Positions 43,224 through 51,339 of a DNA stretch of 64,000 nt are shown one piece after another. The position numbers and the translations under genes were made by a program. Numbering within the stretch: position 1 is the stretch's first letter; the number at the start of each line of letters is the position of its first letter. The notes beneath the pieces were generated by a model. That model worked only from the letters and a program-made list of their open reading frames with translations, searched no databases and was not told the DNA's origin. This DNA is from RI-43 sp033764725 (GTDB lineage Bacteria > Pseudomonadota > Alphaproteobacteria > Caulobacterales > Aquidulcibacteraceae), in contig JANRIR010000084.1 in NCBI GenBank assembly GCA_033764725.1, forward strand, positions 1-64,000, in the 5' to 3' direction.

Positions 43224-44777
43224 CTAAGCCGCGCCCATTTCCTGCGGGTGTTGGCGCGGATCGCGTTTGGCCATCACGCGGTTGAGCGCTGCGACATAGG
43301 CCTTCGCGGAGGCGACGAGCGTGTCTGCATCCGCCGCGCGCGCGGACGCTGCGCGGCCGTTTTCGATCAGGCGCACGGACACTTCGGCTTGCGCATCCGT
43401 GCCTTCGGTGACGGCGTGCACCTGATAGAGGTCAAGCGTCGCATCGTGCGGCGCTGCGGCCTTGATGGCGTTGAAGATCGCATCGACCGGGCCGTTGCCG
43501 CGCGCCGTGCGCCACACCTCCTGGCCGTCGATGATGAGATCGATCTCCGCGGTCTGCGGGCCGTCCGTGCCGGCCACGACGCGCAGGCGCTTGACCTGGA
43601 TGCTGTCGGCGCCATGCGACAGCGCATCGTCGACGAGCGCGACCAGATCCTCGTCATAGATGTGGCGCTTGCGATCGGCCAAATCCTTGAAGCGCTGGAA
43701 CGCGTCGATCAATTCGTTGTCCGACACTTCATAGCCCAGTTCGCGCAGCTTTTCCTTGAAGGCGTGCTTGCCCGAGAGCTTGCCCATCACGAGGCTGGTG
43801 GCGCCCTGCCCCACATCCTCCGGCCGCATGATCTCGTAGGTCTGGTTGTTCTTCAGCATGCCGTCCTGGTGGATGCCGCTTTCGTGGCTGAACGCGTTCT
43901 TGCCGACGATCGCCTTGTTGTACTGCACCGGAAAGCCGGTGATGCGCGACAGCATCTGCGAGGCGCGCGTGAGCTTGGTGGAGTCGATCCGCGTCGCGTA
44001 GGGCAGCGCATCGCCGCGCACACGCAGCGCCATCACGATTTCTTCCAAAGCCGCGTTGCCTGCGCGCTCGCCCAGGCCATTGATCGCGCACTCGACCTGG
44101 CGCGCCCCGTTCTGCACCGCGGCGATGGAATTCGCGACCGCGAGCCCCAGATCATTGTGACAATGCGCCGAGAAGATCGCGCGATCGGCGCCAGGCACGC
44201 TTTCGATCAGATCCCTGAACAGCGCGCCATATTCTTCCGGAAACGAATAACCAACTGTGTCGGGGATGTTGATCGTCGTCGCGCCCGCCTTGATCGCTGT
44301 TTCAACGCAGCGCTTGAGGAAATCGCGGTCCGTGCGCGTGGCGTCCTCCGCGCTCCATTCCACGTCGTCCACCAGATTGCGCGCGGCGCGCACGCTCGCC
44401 TCGATGGCGTCGAGCACCTGGTGGGGCTCCATCTGGAGTTTGTGCTTCATGTGGATGGGCGAGGTGGAGATGAAGGTGTGGATGCGCGGGCGCGCGGCGC
44501 CTTTCACGGCTTCACCGCAGCGCTCGATGTCCTTGATCCCGGCGCGCGACAGGCCGCAGACGACGGCGGTTTTCACGATCCCGGCGACGGCGCGGACGGC
44601 CTCGAAATCGCCATTCGACGCGATCGGGAAGCCGGCCTCGATGACGTCGACGCCCATGGCGTCGAGCAAAGCGGCGATCTCCAGCTTGTCGGCGGCGGTC
44701 ATCGAGGCGCCGGGGGATTGCTCCCCGTCGCGCATGGTGGTGTCGAAGATACGGACGTGATCTGTGGCGGCGGCCAT
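43224..44777 (-). CDS. leuA: 2-isopropylmalate synthase
   Basis: A 517-residue enzyme condensing acetyl-CoA with 2-ketoisovalerate, the first committed step of leucine synthesis. The N-terminal catalytic TIM barrel shows RIFDTTMRDGEQSPGASM (metal- and substrate-binding RDGEQ), the metal ligands in SAHCHNDLGLAVAN, and ECAINGLGERAGNA. The C-terminal leucine-binding regulatory domain begins near 390. ATG 44777 has AAGGAG 6 nt upstream; an in-frame TTG at 44792 was rejected. A leader peptide and attenuator precede it, so it is controlled both by leucine inhibition and by attenuation. Confidence 0.97.
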   Translation of the reverse strand: MAAATDHVRIFDTTMRDGEQSPGASMTAADKLEIAALLDAMGVDVIEAGFPIASNGDFEAVRAVAGIVKTAVVCGLSRAGIKDIERCGEAVKGAARPRIHTFISTSPIHMKHKLQMEPHQVLDAIEASVRAARNLVDDVEWSAEDATRTDRDFLKRCVETAIKAGATTINIPDTVGYSFPEEYGALFRDLIESVPGADRAIFSAHCHNDLGLAVANSIAAVQNGARQVECAINGLGERAGNAALEEIVMALRVRGDALPYATRIDSTKLTRASQMLSRITGFPVQYNKAIVGKNAFSHESGIHQDGMLKNNQTYEIMRPEDVGQGATSLVMGKLSGKHAFKEKLRELGYEVSDNELIDAFQRFKDLADRKRHIYDEDLVALVDDALSHGADSIQVKRLRVVAGTDGPQTAEIDLIIDGQEVWRTARGNGPVDAIFNAIKAAAPHDATLDLYQVHAVTEGTDAQAEVSVRLIENGRAASARAADADTLVASAKAYVAALNRVMAKRDPRQHPQEMGAA

Positions 44778-44810
44778 GGGGCGCTCCTTCAAGGTTTTGA
44801 TTTCAAACTG

Positions 44811-44859
44811 AAAACCCCCGAGGCGCGCGCCGTTGCGGCGGGCTCAAAGCGCCCGGGGG
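44811..44859 (-). terminator. leuA attenuator terminator
   Basis: On the minus strand CCCCCGGGCGC (44859-44849) pairs with GCGCC-T-CGGGGG (44826-44815), with one bulged T and a 22-nt loop that can itself fold (GCCG/CGGC), followed directly by TTTT (44814-44811). It lies between the leader peptide and leuA and overlaps the leader's 3' end, as expected for attenuation. Confidence 0.85.
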
Positions 44860-44906
44860 CTCCTAAGCAGGAGCGCGTCGTGAAGGAAGCTTCCGCGCAA
44901 GATCAT
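44844..44906 (-). CDS. leuA operon leader peptide (LeuL-like, 20 residues)
   Basis: A 20-codon frame reads MILRGSFLHDALLLRSPRAL then TGA. Residues 12-14 are three consecutive leucine codons (CTC CTG CTT), and six of 20 residues are Leu. The stop codon falls in the terminator loop. CTCCT and AGGAG around the Leu codons can form a small competing hairpin. Ribosome stalling at the Leu codons under leucine starvation would disfavour the terminator at 44811-44859 and let leuA be transcribed. No strong Shine-Dalgarno is visible before the ATG. Confidence 0.82.
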   Translation of the reverse strand: MILRGSFLHDALLLRSPRAL

Positions 44907-44951
44907 GCTGCGGAGATAGCCCGAACACCGGCGCGGGGCAAGGATTTTGCG

Positions 44952-45098
44952 TTATTCCGCCGGCGTTTGGCGCCCGCGCTCCTCCGCTTCGGCGGAATCG
45001 TCCGCTAGGCGCTGACGATGCGTCATCCAAGCGCCGATAAGTCCAAGCGGTATCAAGACGACGCTGATGAACAGCAAGAAGGCATCGACCGGGTGCAT
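44952..45098 (-). CDS. Small single-helix membrane protein (48 residues)
   Basis: Starts MHPVDAFLLFISVVLIPLG, one hydrophobic helix (about 6-24), then a charged tail (MTHRQRLADDSAEAEERGRQ). The ATG comes one base after the stop of the upstream 86-residue gene (TGA-C-ATG), with GGAG 8 nt before it, so translation is probably coupled. It ends 46 bp before the leuA leader begins. No family recognised. Confidence 0.62.
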   Translation of the reverse strand: MHPVDAFLLFISVVLIPLGLIGAWMTHRQRLADDSAEAEERGRQTPAE

Positions 45099-45099
45099 G

Positions 45100-45360
45100 T
45101 CAGTCGCTCCGTTCCATATCGAAGATAGTCGCGATCGCGAGCAGCGCCAATCCGACCAGGCTGCTCAAGCCGACGCGCGCCCAGTCCATCGGCGCTCCCG
45201 ACAAAAGCGGCTCAATGAAGGGTGCGCCAAACGGCAACAGAGCCATGTTGCGAAAGAATTCCGCCCACCCGCCTGCCACTCGTCGCCAATCCCAGCGACG
45301 CGGCCGCGTGGTCGATGGCGTCGTAACCTTGGATTTCTCGCGCCTTCGCCTACGCGCCAT
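45100..45360 (-). CDS. Small membrane protein (86 residues), unknown
   Basis: A very basic start (MARRRRREKSK) is followed by a Trp/Arg segment (RRWDWRRVAGGWAEFF) and one or two hydrophobic stretches (FGAPFIEPLL, LSSLVGLALLAIATIF). It overlaps the 3' end of the TVP38 gene by 11 bp and is followed by the 48-residue frame, suggesting a three-gene membrane operon. No family recognised. Confidence 0.6.
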   Translation of the reverse strand: MARRRRREKSKVTTPSTTRPRRWDWRRVAGGWAEFFRNMALLPFGAPFIEPLLSGAPMDWARVGLSSLVGLALLAIATIFDMERSD

Positions 45361-46099
45361 CCTCCCCCTCCATCCGCGCCTTCGCCGGCCGCAGCACGCG
45401 GCGGATGAGCAGCATCAGCGCGAACCAGATCGCGATGGCGATGGCGGCCGCGATCACCGCAGCGCCGGTCTTGCCCTCGAGCGCGTCCATGATCCCGTCG
45501 CCAGCGAAGGCGACGATGGCGGTCTTGGGAAGCACACCCACCGCGAGCCCGGCGATGAAGGGCAGGAATTTCATCCCCGCCACCGCCATGCCCATGTTCA
45601 CGACGATGAACGGCGCGGTCGGCAGCATGCGCACGATCATCGAGGCCAGGAACGCGTTCTGTCCGATGAAGCGGGTGAAGCGACCGCCCGTAGCGCCGGC
45701 ATAGCGCGCGACCAGCTTGTCCGCGCCGGTCATGCGGCCGGCGAAGAAGGTCACCGCGCCGGAGATGATCGTCGCGCCCCAGGCGTACCAGAAGCCGCGC
45801 TCCGGCCCGAACGCCACCACGCACGCCGCGATCAGCACGAATTGCGGCGCGCCCACGAACGCGGCCAGCGTGAAAGCGGCGATCGCGGCGGGAAAGCCCC
45901 AATGCGCGCGCTCCGCCCCGCCGAGCCAGGTGCGGACCACATCGGCGACTTGGTCGCCGAAGATCAGGCGGCCCGCGGCGAGCATCCCGCCGACGATCAC
46001 GAACAGCGCGACCGTGACCCACACCACGCGCCAGGCGCGCGCGTCCATATTGGTCACGAAATCAACCGCGCCGTCGCGCCACTTGCTGAAAGCGTTCAT
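45350..46099 (-). CDS. TVP38/TMEM64 family (VTT domain) membrane protein
   Basis: A 249-residue protein with about six helices. The VTT (DedA-like) core runs from about 70 to 190: FVGAPQFVLIAACVVAFGPERGFWYAWGATIISGAVTFFAGRMTG, FLASMIVRMLPTAPFIVVNMGMAVAG and PKTAIVAFAGDGI. The conserved Arg in the R-x-x-P motif (IVRMLPTAP) is present. VTT proteins are implicated in lipid scrambling or flipping. The C-terminus is charged (RRVLRPAKARMEGEDG). Confidence 0.9.
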   Translation of the reverse strand: MNAFSKWRDGAVDFVTNMDARAWRVVWVTVALFVIVGGMLAAGRLIFGDQVADVVRTWLGGAERAHWGFPAAIAAFTLAAFVGAPQFVLIAACVVAFGPERGFWYAWGATIISGAVTFFAGRMTGADKLVARYAGATGGRFTRFIGQNAFLASMIVRMLPTAPFIVVNMGMAVAGMKFLPFIAGLAVGVLPKTAIVAFAGDGIMDALEGKTGAAVIAAAIAIAIWFALMLLIRRVLRPAKARMEGEDGA

Positions 46100-46195
46100 C
46101 GCGCGCGGCTGTGGGCCCGGGCAGGCGCGGGGTCAAGCGCGGTGTCCCGCAGCGCGCCGATTTGCCAGGGCGGGCGCATTCGGGAAGGTAGGTCC

Positions 46196-46828
46196 ATGAA
46201 GGATGCAGCACCGTCGGTCGCGCGCCGGCGCGCGCCGAGCCAATCGCGCTCCCAAACGACCGTGGACGCCATTCTCGAGGCGACCGCGGCGCTTTTGGTC
46301 GAGCGCGGTTATGAGGGGGTCAACACCAACGCCGTCGCGCAACGCGCGGAGGTGAAGCCGCCGGCCGTCTATCGCTACTTTCCCAACAAGTTCGCCCTCT
46401 ATTTTGCGCTGGCCGAGAAGCTGCAGGGCGAGTTGGACATCGTCCTCGACGCCGCCTTGGCGCAGGCCGACGGGCGCCCCTTCGCCGCGGTGATCGACGC
46501 GCTGATCGACGGCGCGGCGGCCTTCTGGGAACGGCGGCCCGCCTTCGCCGCGCTCTGGTACGGCCAATGGGCCATCACCGGCGCGCCGGCGCCGGCGCTG
46601 CTTTTCGGCGAACGCACGATCAGCCGCTTCAGTGCGGCGACCGCGCGATTCCGCCATCTCGGACCGGCGCGGGAGCGCATGGCGCTTGCCGCGGCGATGC
46701 AGATCGGGATCGCGATCGTCAATCTCGCCGCGCTATCCGGCCCGGAGGACCGCCCGTTCATGATCGGGGAAGCCAAGCGCGCCCTGCTGTCTTACCTCCT
46801 GCCCCTCGCGGATCCCGCTCTCCTCTGA
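46196..46828 (+). CDS. TetR family transcriptional regulator
   Basis: 210 residues. The N-terminal TetR helix-turn-helix (about 20-65) reads VDAILEATAALLVERGYEGVNTNAVAQRAEVKPPAVYRYFPNKFALYFAL. The C-terminal ligand domain is alpha-helical. It is followed 73 bp later on the same strand by the gene at 46902, and an AT-rich dyad lies between them. Ligand and target are unknown. Confidence 0.93.
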   Translation: MKDAAPSVARRRAPSQSRSQTTVDAILEATAALLVERGYEGVNTNAVAQRAEVKPPAVYRYFPNKFALYFALAEKLQGELDIVLDAALAQADGRPFAAVIDALIDGAAAFWERRPAFAALWYGQWAITGAPAPALLFGERTISRFSAATARFRHLGPARERMALAAAMQIGIAIVNLAALSGPEDRPFMIGEAKRALLSYLLPLADPALL

Positions 46829-46845
46829 CACGTTTGGAAATTTCA

Positions 46846-46873
46846 GTAGTAAAAACTATCATATTGAGATAGG
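46846..46873. promoter_or_regulatory. Candidate operator between the TetR gene and the 615-residue gene
   Basis: Two overlapping dyads in an AT-rich patch: TAGT-AAAA-ACTA and CTATC (46856-46860)-N7-GATAG (46868-46872). The position, just ahead of the downstream gene, suggests a TetR-type operator or promoter. This is inferred from position and symmetry only. Confidence 0.4.
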
Positions 46874-46901
46874 TCCGCAGTGGGGGGCGGCGGAGGCCGC
46901 C

Positions 46902-48749
46902 ATGACAGACGCTCAACGCAGGAATTTGCTTCAGGCCGGCCTGGGTCTGCCATTCACCAGCGCGGCGCATGCGCAAACCGGCGCGGCGCGCCCGCAGCCC
47001 TATCGCGCGCCGAGGCCGCCGCGCGCGGCGCTTCTCGACAAGCCGCCCGGAACCGCCTGGTGGGCGCCGCGGCCGCCCGCCTACCCGAACACGCTGAGCG
47101 ACGAGCGCCTGCTGCGCGACGCACGTGGCTATTCCGACGCCCTTTTGGCTTACATCGACGCTTGGTTCGACGGTCGCGTCGGCGCCGTCTTGCCCGACGC
47201 CTTCGTCCCGCCCGGCGTCAACAGGCGGGACTTCCCGCGATTTACTTTACAGCGTGCGGAAGAGATCGATCCCGACGTGCAATGGGTCGTCCGTCCTTCG
47301 CACGTCATCAATCCGAACGCGCTTTACGGATCGTTTCCTGACCCGAACTGCACCTATCTGCTGGGGATGCTCTACGCACCCTTCGGCGCGACGCTCACCG
47401 TTGAGGGTGAATTTCCGCACGCGCGTTTTTTCAGCGCGCAGATCACGCCGAGTTTCGATCCCAAGAGCTATCGCTATGACGGCGGCATCGGCGTGCCTGA
47501 GGCGCCAATGGTGGACGTCGACATCACGCCGCTGCCTGGACATGTCAATCCGTTCCAGATCGGCGCACGGCGCGATGCGACGCAGCGCAGCTATCGATTG
47601 GAGTTCGATCTCGCGATTGGCGACCGGGTCGCCGCAAATCAGGCGTTGCGGCCGCCTTATTTCCGCCAGACGGGAAATAGGCGCATCGGCGGCGCGTTGT
47701 TCCACCAGGGCCCGTGGGGCGCGTGGCCGAACATCGGCGGACACGGCCGCGGCGCGTGGGACATCGGCCAGATCTGGCTGCGCTATTATCGGCCCGACGA
47801 CGCGGTCGGGCGTTTGGGCGGCGTCGCGCTGCCGCGTATGACGTATCGCCTGCCGGACGGCCGCGCCTTCTGGATGCATATCGACGCCGCCGGCCTCAAT
47901 GCACGGGCCAATCGCACCGTGCGGCTGCGTCCCGCCAGCGCCGAGCCGACCGAATGGGAGCATACGACTTCGCGTTACGGCTGGGCCAAACAGGTCGGCA
48001 TCTTTCGCGGCGTGATCAGCGGTTTCGCCATGAACACCAATGGCGGAACGCCCGCTTATGTGCGTGCGCTGGACAAGGGCGTCGCCGGACGCGGCCACGA
48101 TCTGCCGCCGCCGAACAATTACGAACAATCCGCCACGTCGTGCGCGCATATCGATTATCTCGCGCGCTCCGCCACGTGCGCCGCCGGCAAGGTCGTCGTG
48201 CTGACCGGCCGCCTGCCGACGACGCCGCGCACACGCGCAGGCGCGCCGACGATGAGCGGCGCCGAAGCGCGCTATTGGTCGATCGTCGGCTATTACATTC
48301 CTGACGGCTGGGACTTTCTCGCCGCCTTCGCGCCGAACGCCGTCAATGGCGTGGCGCAGCACGCGGTGATGGACGAGGAGGTCGTGCTGCAGGAGGATCG
48401 CCGCTATGTGATCGCGCTGTCGCGCGCGCAGGATCGTCCGACCAATGCGCGCGCTGAGGCCGGCGTCACCTGGGTGGATTGGGGCGCGGCGCCGAAAGTG
48501 TCCTGGACGTTGCGCTGGCTGACCGTCGGCCCGGAATGGACGGCGCCGAATGCGCCGACGCCCGCGAAAGTCGGCCCGCACGGCGATTGGGCGCATCCGG
48601 ATTTCGACGCCGATCGCATGTGGCGCAACAATCGGGGCACGGGCCTGCTCGGCGCCTATCAGCCGCGGGTGCACTACCTGACGCGCGCCGCGTTCGAAGC
48701 CTTGGGCCCGCGCGTGCGCTGGAGCGACGTGCCGGCGTGGGAGGCCTAG
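46902..48749 (+). CDS. Exported protein of unknown function (615 residues)
   Basis: The start MTDAQRRNLLQAGLGLPFTSAAHA looks like a Tat-type signal (QRRNLLQAG) ending near residue 24. The mature part is rich in Trp, Tyr, Pro and Arg, with strand-like segments such as SFPDPNCTYLLGMLYAPFGATLTVEGEFPHARFFSAQ and HIGQIWLRYYRP-type motifs, suggesting a mainly beta protein. Cys residues (PNCTY, SCAHIDYLARSATCAAG) may form a disulfide. GGAGG precedes the ATG by 6 nt. I recognise no family or catalytic motif. The TetR gene upstream probably controls it. Confidence 0.7.
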   Translation: MTDAQRRNLLQAGLGLPFTSAAHAQTGAARPQPYRAPRPPRAALLDKPPGTAWWAPRPPAYPNTLSDERLLRDARGYSDALLAYIDAWFDGRVGAVLPDAFVPPGVNRRDFPRFTLQRAEEIDPDVQWVVRPSHVINPNALYGSFPDPNCTYLLGMLYAPFGATLTVEGEFPHARFFSAQITPSFDPKSYRYDGGIGVPEAPMVDVDITPLPGHVNPFQIGARRDATQRSYRLEFDLAIGDRVAANQALRPPYFRQTGNRRIGGALFHQGPWGAWPNIGGHGRGAWDIGQIWLRYYRPDDAVGRLGGVALPRMTYRLPDGRAFWMHIDAAGLNARANRTVRLRPASAEPTEWEHTTSRYGWAKQVGIFRGVISGFAMNTNGGTPAYVRALDKGVAGRGHDLPPPNNYEQSATSCAHIDYLARSATCAAGKVVVLTGRLPTTPRTRAGAPTMSGAEARYWSIVGYYIPDGWDFLAAFAPNAVNGVAQHAVMDEEVVLQEDRRYVIALSRAQDRPTNARAEAGVTWVDWGAAPKVSWTLRWLTVGPEWTAPNAPTPAKVGPHGDWAHPDFDADRMWRNNRGTGLLGAYQPRVHYLTRAAFEALGPRVRWSDVPAWEA

Positions 48750-48764
48750 CGCGTCCGCGCCCTC

Positions 48765-49349
48765 TTAGTGCTTCCAAAATTTCTGCAAGACGCCCAGCGC
48801 GCCGGTGAACTTCAACGGCGCCTCGGACACCGCGAGGGCGTAGCAAATAGCGCCGGGTTCTGCGGTCGGGCGGTGGGCGTCCGTCGGGCCCATGACCGCG
48901 ATGTCGCCGGCCGCATAACGACCTGTCGCGTCGGCGAAGGCGCCGGTCAGCACGAGGGTATATTCCATCCCGCCATGGGTGTGGCTCGGCGCGCCTTTGC
49001 CCGGCGCGATGCGCAGCAGCTCGGCCTTCGGTCCAGGGCCGTCGATCAGGGAGAAGCTGACCAGACCGCCGGCGCCGCGCCAGGCGCCCGCGCCAATCGC
49101 GTGCAACGCCAGGTCGCGCACCGGCGCCGGCAAGGCCAGCACCTCGCCAAGCAGCTGCGAGGCCCAGACGGCGGCGCACAGCTCGGGTCCGCGCCGCGCC
49201 GCGGCGATGTCCGCGCTCTGCGCGGCCGCTTGCACGGCGCACGACGCCTGCAATGCGGCGTGCGTGCGCGCCATCAGCGCGAAGGCCGGCTCGAGGCGGC
49301 CTGCGATCTGCGCGGCGGCGGCCGCCTGCGCCGGTGCATTGTTCGTCAT
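48765..49349 (-). CDS. ChrR-like cupin protein paired with ECF sigma factor
   Basis: About 194 residues from ATG 49349. The C-terminal cupin (about 100-185) keeps plausible metal ligands in SHTHGGMEYTLVLTGAF and DAHRP, the ChrR pattern. ChrR proteins are zinc anti-sigma factors that hold ECF sigma until singlet oxygen or peroxides act. Here the N-terminal part has THAALQASC but not the H-x3-C-x2-C zinc site of classical ChrR, so it may be a divergent or non-zinc anti-sigma factor. It lies 80 bp downstream of the sigma gene. Confidence 0.75.
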   Translation of the reverse strand: MTNNAPAQAAAAAQIAGRLEPAFALMARTHAALQASCAVQAAAQSADIAAARRGPELCAAVWASQLLGEVLALPAPVRDLALHAIGAGAWRGAGGLVSFSLIDGPGPKAELLRIAPGKGAPSHTHGGMEYTLVLTGAFADATGRYAAGDIAVMGPTDAHRPTAEPGAICYALAVSEAPLKFTGALGVLQKFWKH

Positions 49350-49429
49350 TCCGCGCGCGCCGCTCCTGCTCAGCGCGTGACATTGGGCGAAACGCGATCC
49401 CGGCAAGGGGCGAGGGCGCGGCCCTGGGC

Positions 49430-50047
49430 CTAGACGGCGCCGTCGAGCTTGGCGCGAAGGCGACCGAACGCCAGGCGAATGCGGGACTTCACCGTGCCGA
49501 GCGGCAGTCCCTCCCGGGCGGCGATTTCACTATGGGACAGACCCTCATAGAAGGCGGCCTGCAGCAGCGCGATCTGCTCGGGCGGCAGGTCGGCCAGAGC
49601 GGCGCGCACCGCGTCCTCGCGCTCCAAAGCCGAGAGGCGTTCGTCCGGCGCTTCGGTTTGGGCCGGGGCCAGCATCGGCTCTTCGGCGCTCAAGGCGGGC
49701 TTGCCGTCGCGCCGCGCAGCGTCGATGCGCCTGTTGCGCGCGATGCGGAAAATCCATGTCGAGACAGACGCTTGCGCGGGATCGAACAGGGCCGCCTTGC
49801 GCCACACGACGAGCATGGCCTCCTGCGTCAGCTCCTCGGCGAGCGCCTCGCCTGCGCCGATGCGCAACAGATAGCTTTTCACGCGCGGGGCGTAATAGGC
49901 GAACAGCGCGGCGAAGGCGTCGCGGTCCTGGGTCTCGGCCACCCGGCGCATCAGCGCGGCGAAGTGGGCGCGGTCGGAGGCGGCCGGCGCGGGCTGTTCT
50001 GCTTGCGCGCCGGGGCGTGTTGACGCGCGATCGCGTAGTGCGAGCAT
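49430..50047 (-). CDS. ECF-type RNA polymerase sigma factor (RpoE/ChrR-pair type)
   Basis: 205 residues. Region 2 runs about 38-105 (FAALFAYYAPRVKSYLLRIGA, LTQEAMLVVWRKAALFDPAQASVSTWIFRIARNRRID). Region 4 is about 140-195 (LPPEQIALLQAAFYEGLSHSEIAAREGLPLGTVKSRIRLAFGRLR). AGGAGG lies 8 nt before the ATG. The neighbour with a ChrR-type cupin suggests the ECF11-like group, which responds to photo-oxidative stress. No RpoE-type TGATCC promoter was found directly upstream. Confidence 0.92.
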   Translation of the reverse strand: MLALRDRASTRPGAQAEQPAPAASDRAHFAALMRRVAETQDRDAFAALFAYYAPRVKSYLLRIGAGEALAEELTQEAMLVVWRKAALFDPAQASVSTWIFRIARNRRIDAARRDGKPALSAEEPMLAPAQTEAPDERLSALEREDAVRAALADLPPEQIALLQAAFYEGLSHSEIAAREGLPLGTVKSRIRLAFGRLRAKLDGAV

Positions 50048-50094
50048 CCTGACCGCCTCCTGGCGCTGGGGCGAACCGGCGGAGCGCCCGTTCG

Positions 50095-50127
50095 TTTTTT
50101 ATATGATGTGATGTAAGATATAAAAAT
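50095..50127. promoter_or_regulatory. AT-rich dyad between the ECF sigma gene and rlmN
   Basis: TTTTTATAT (50096-50104) and ATATAAAAA (50118-50126) form a perfect 9-bp inverted repeat with a 13-bp spacer that contains GATGTGATGT. It stands out in a very GC-rich neighbourhood and lies between divergent genes, so it may hold both promoters or an operator. The binding protein is unknown. Confidence 0.45.
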
Positions 50128-50194
50128 CGGGCTTGGCAAGCGTTTTTCGCGCGCTGCGCGACGGCGGCGTGAAATCTTCAGCCGATGGCGCCAT

Positions 50195-51337
50195 ATGACC
50201 GCGATGGTAGCGCCCGCCCCCCTCTCCACGATCGTCCCTTCGCTCGCCGGCATGAGCCTGGAGGGCCTGCGCGCGCACCTGCTCGCCATCGGCGCGCCGG
50301 CGGACAAGGCGCGCATGCGCACCGACCAGATTTGGCGCTGGGTCTATCATTACGGCGTGCGCGACTTCGCGCAGATGACCAACATCGCCAAGGACCTGCG
50401 CGCGGACTTGGCGCGGAGCGCGACCTTGGCGCGTCCCGAGATCGTCACCCGCCAGATCAGCCAGGACGGCACACGCAAATGGCTGATCCGTTTTTCCGCG
50501 GGGGCGGAAGGCGAAATGGTGTTCATCCCGGGCGTCGGCCGCGCCGGCGCGCTGTGCGTATCGAGCCAAGTCGGCTGCACGTTGAATTGCACCTTCTGCC
50601 ATACCGGCACGCAAAAACTCGTGCGCAATCTCACGGCCGCGGAAATCGTCGCCCAGGTGATGATCGCACGCGACGATCTCGACGAATGGCCAACCCCGCA
50701 GCGCCCACTGAACGATGGCGACCGCCAGCTCACCAATATCGTATTCATGGGCATGGGCGAACCGCTCTACAATCTCGACGAGGTCGCCGCCGCCATCGAC
50801 ATTATTGCGGATGGCGACGGGATTTCGATTTCGCGCCGCCGCATCACCGTGAGCACCGCCGGCGTCGCGCCGCGCATTCCCGAGCTCGGCGCGCGCACCG
50901 GCGCGATGCTGGCGATCTCTCTTCACGCCACGAACGATCCGTTGCGCAACGCGCTTGTTCCCTTGAACAAGAAATATCCGCTGGATGAGCTGTTCGCGGC
51001 GATCCGCGCCTATCCCGGCCTCGGCAATTCCCGGCGCGTGACGTTCGAATACGTAATGCTGAAGGGCGTGAACGACAGCCTTGCGGAAGCCAAGGCGCTG
51101 GTGCGGCTGCTCAAGGGCGTGCCGGCGAAGATCAATCTCATTCCGTTCAATCCGTGGCCGGGCACGGCGTATGAATGCTCCGATTGGGCCACTATCGAGG
51201 CCTTCGCCGCCGTGCTCAACAAGGCGGGTTACGCCTCGCCCATCCGCACGCCGCGTGGGCGCGACATCCTCGCCGCATGCGGGCAATTGCGCAGCGAAAG
51301 CGTCAAGGTCCGCGCCAGCGAACGCGCCAAGGCTTAG
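50195..51337 (+). CDS. rlmN: 23S rRNA (adenine-2503-C2)-methyltransferase RlmN
   Basis: A 380-residue radical SAM enzyme methylating A2503 of 23S rRNA, and in relatives also tRNA A37. The cluster motif is GCTLNCTFCHTGTQ (CxxxCxxC). The methyl-carrier Cys pair is suggested by ALCVSS and, near the C-terminus, LAACGQLR. MGMGEPLYNLD and the SISRRRITVSTAG segments are typical. ATGs at 50195 and 50204 are both possible. The GNAT gene follows after 2 bp. Confidence 0.96.
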   Translation: MTAMVAPAPLSTIVPSLAGMSLEGLRAHLLAIGAPADKARMRTDQIWRWVYHYGVRDFAQMTNIAKDLRADLARSATLARPEIVTRQISQDGTRKWLIRFSAGAEGEMVFIPGVGRAGALCVSSQVGCTLNCTFCHTGTQKLVRNLTAAEIVAQVMIARDDLDEWPTPQRPLNDGDRQLTNIVFMGMGEPLYNLDEVAAAIDIIADGDGISISRRRITVSTAGVAPRIPELGARTGAMLAISLHATNDPLRNALVPLNKKYPLDELFAAIRAYPGLGNSRRVTFEYVMLKGVNDSLAEAKALVRLLKGVPAKINLIPFNPWPGTAYECSDWATIEAFAAVLNKAGYASPIRTPRGRDILAACGQLRSESVKVRASERAKA

Positions 51338-51339
51338 GC

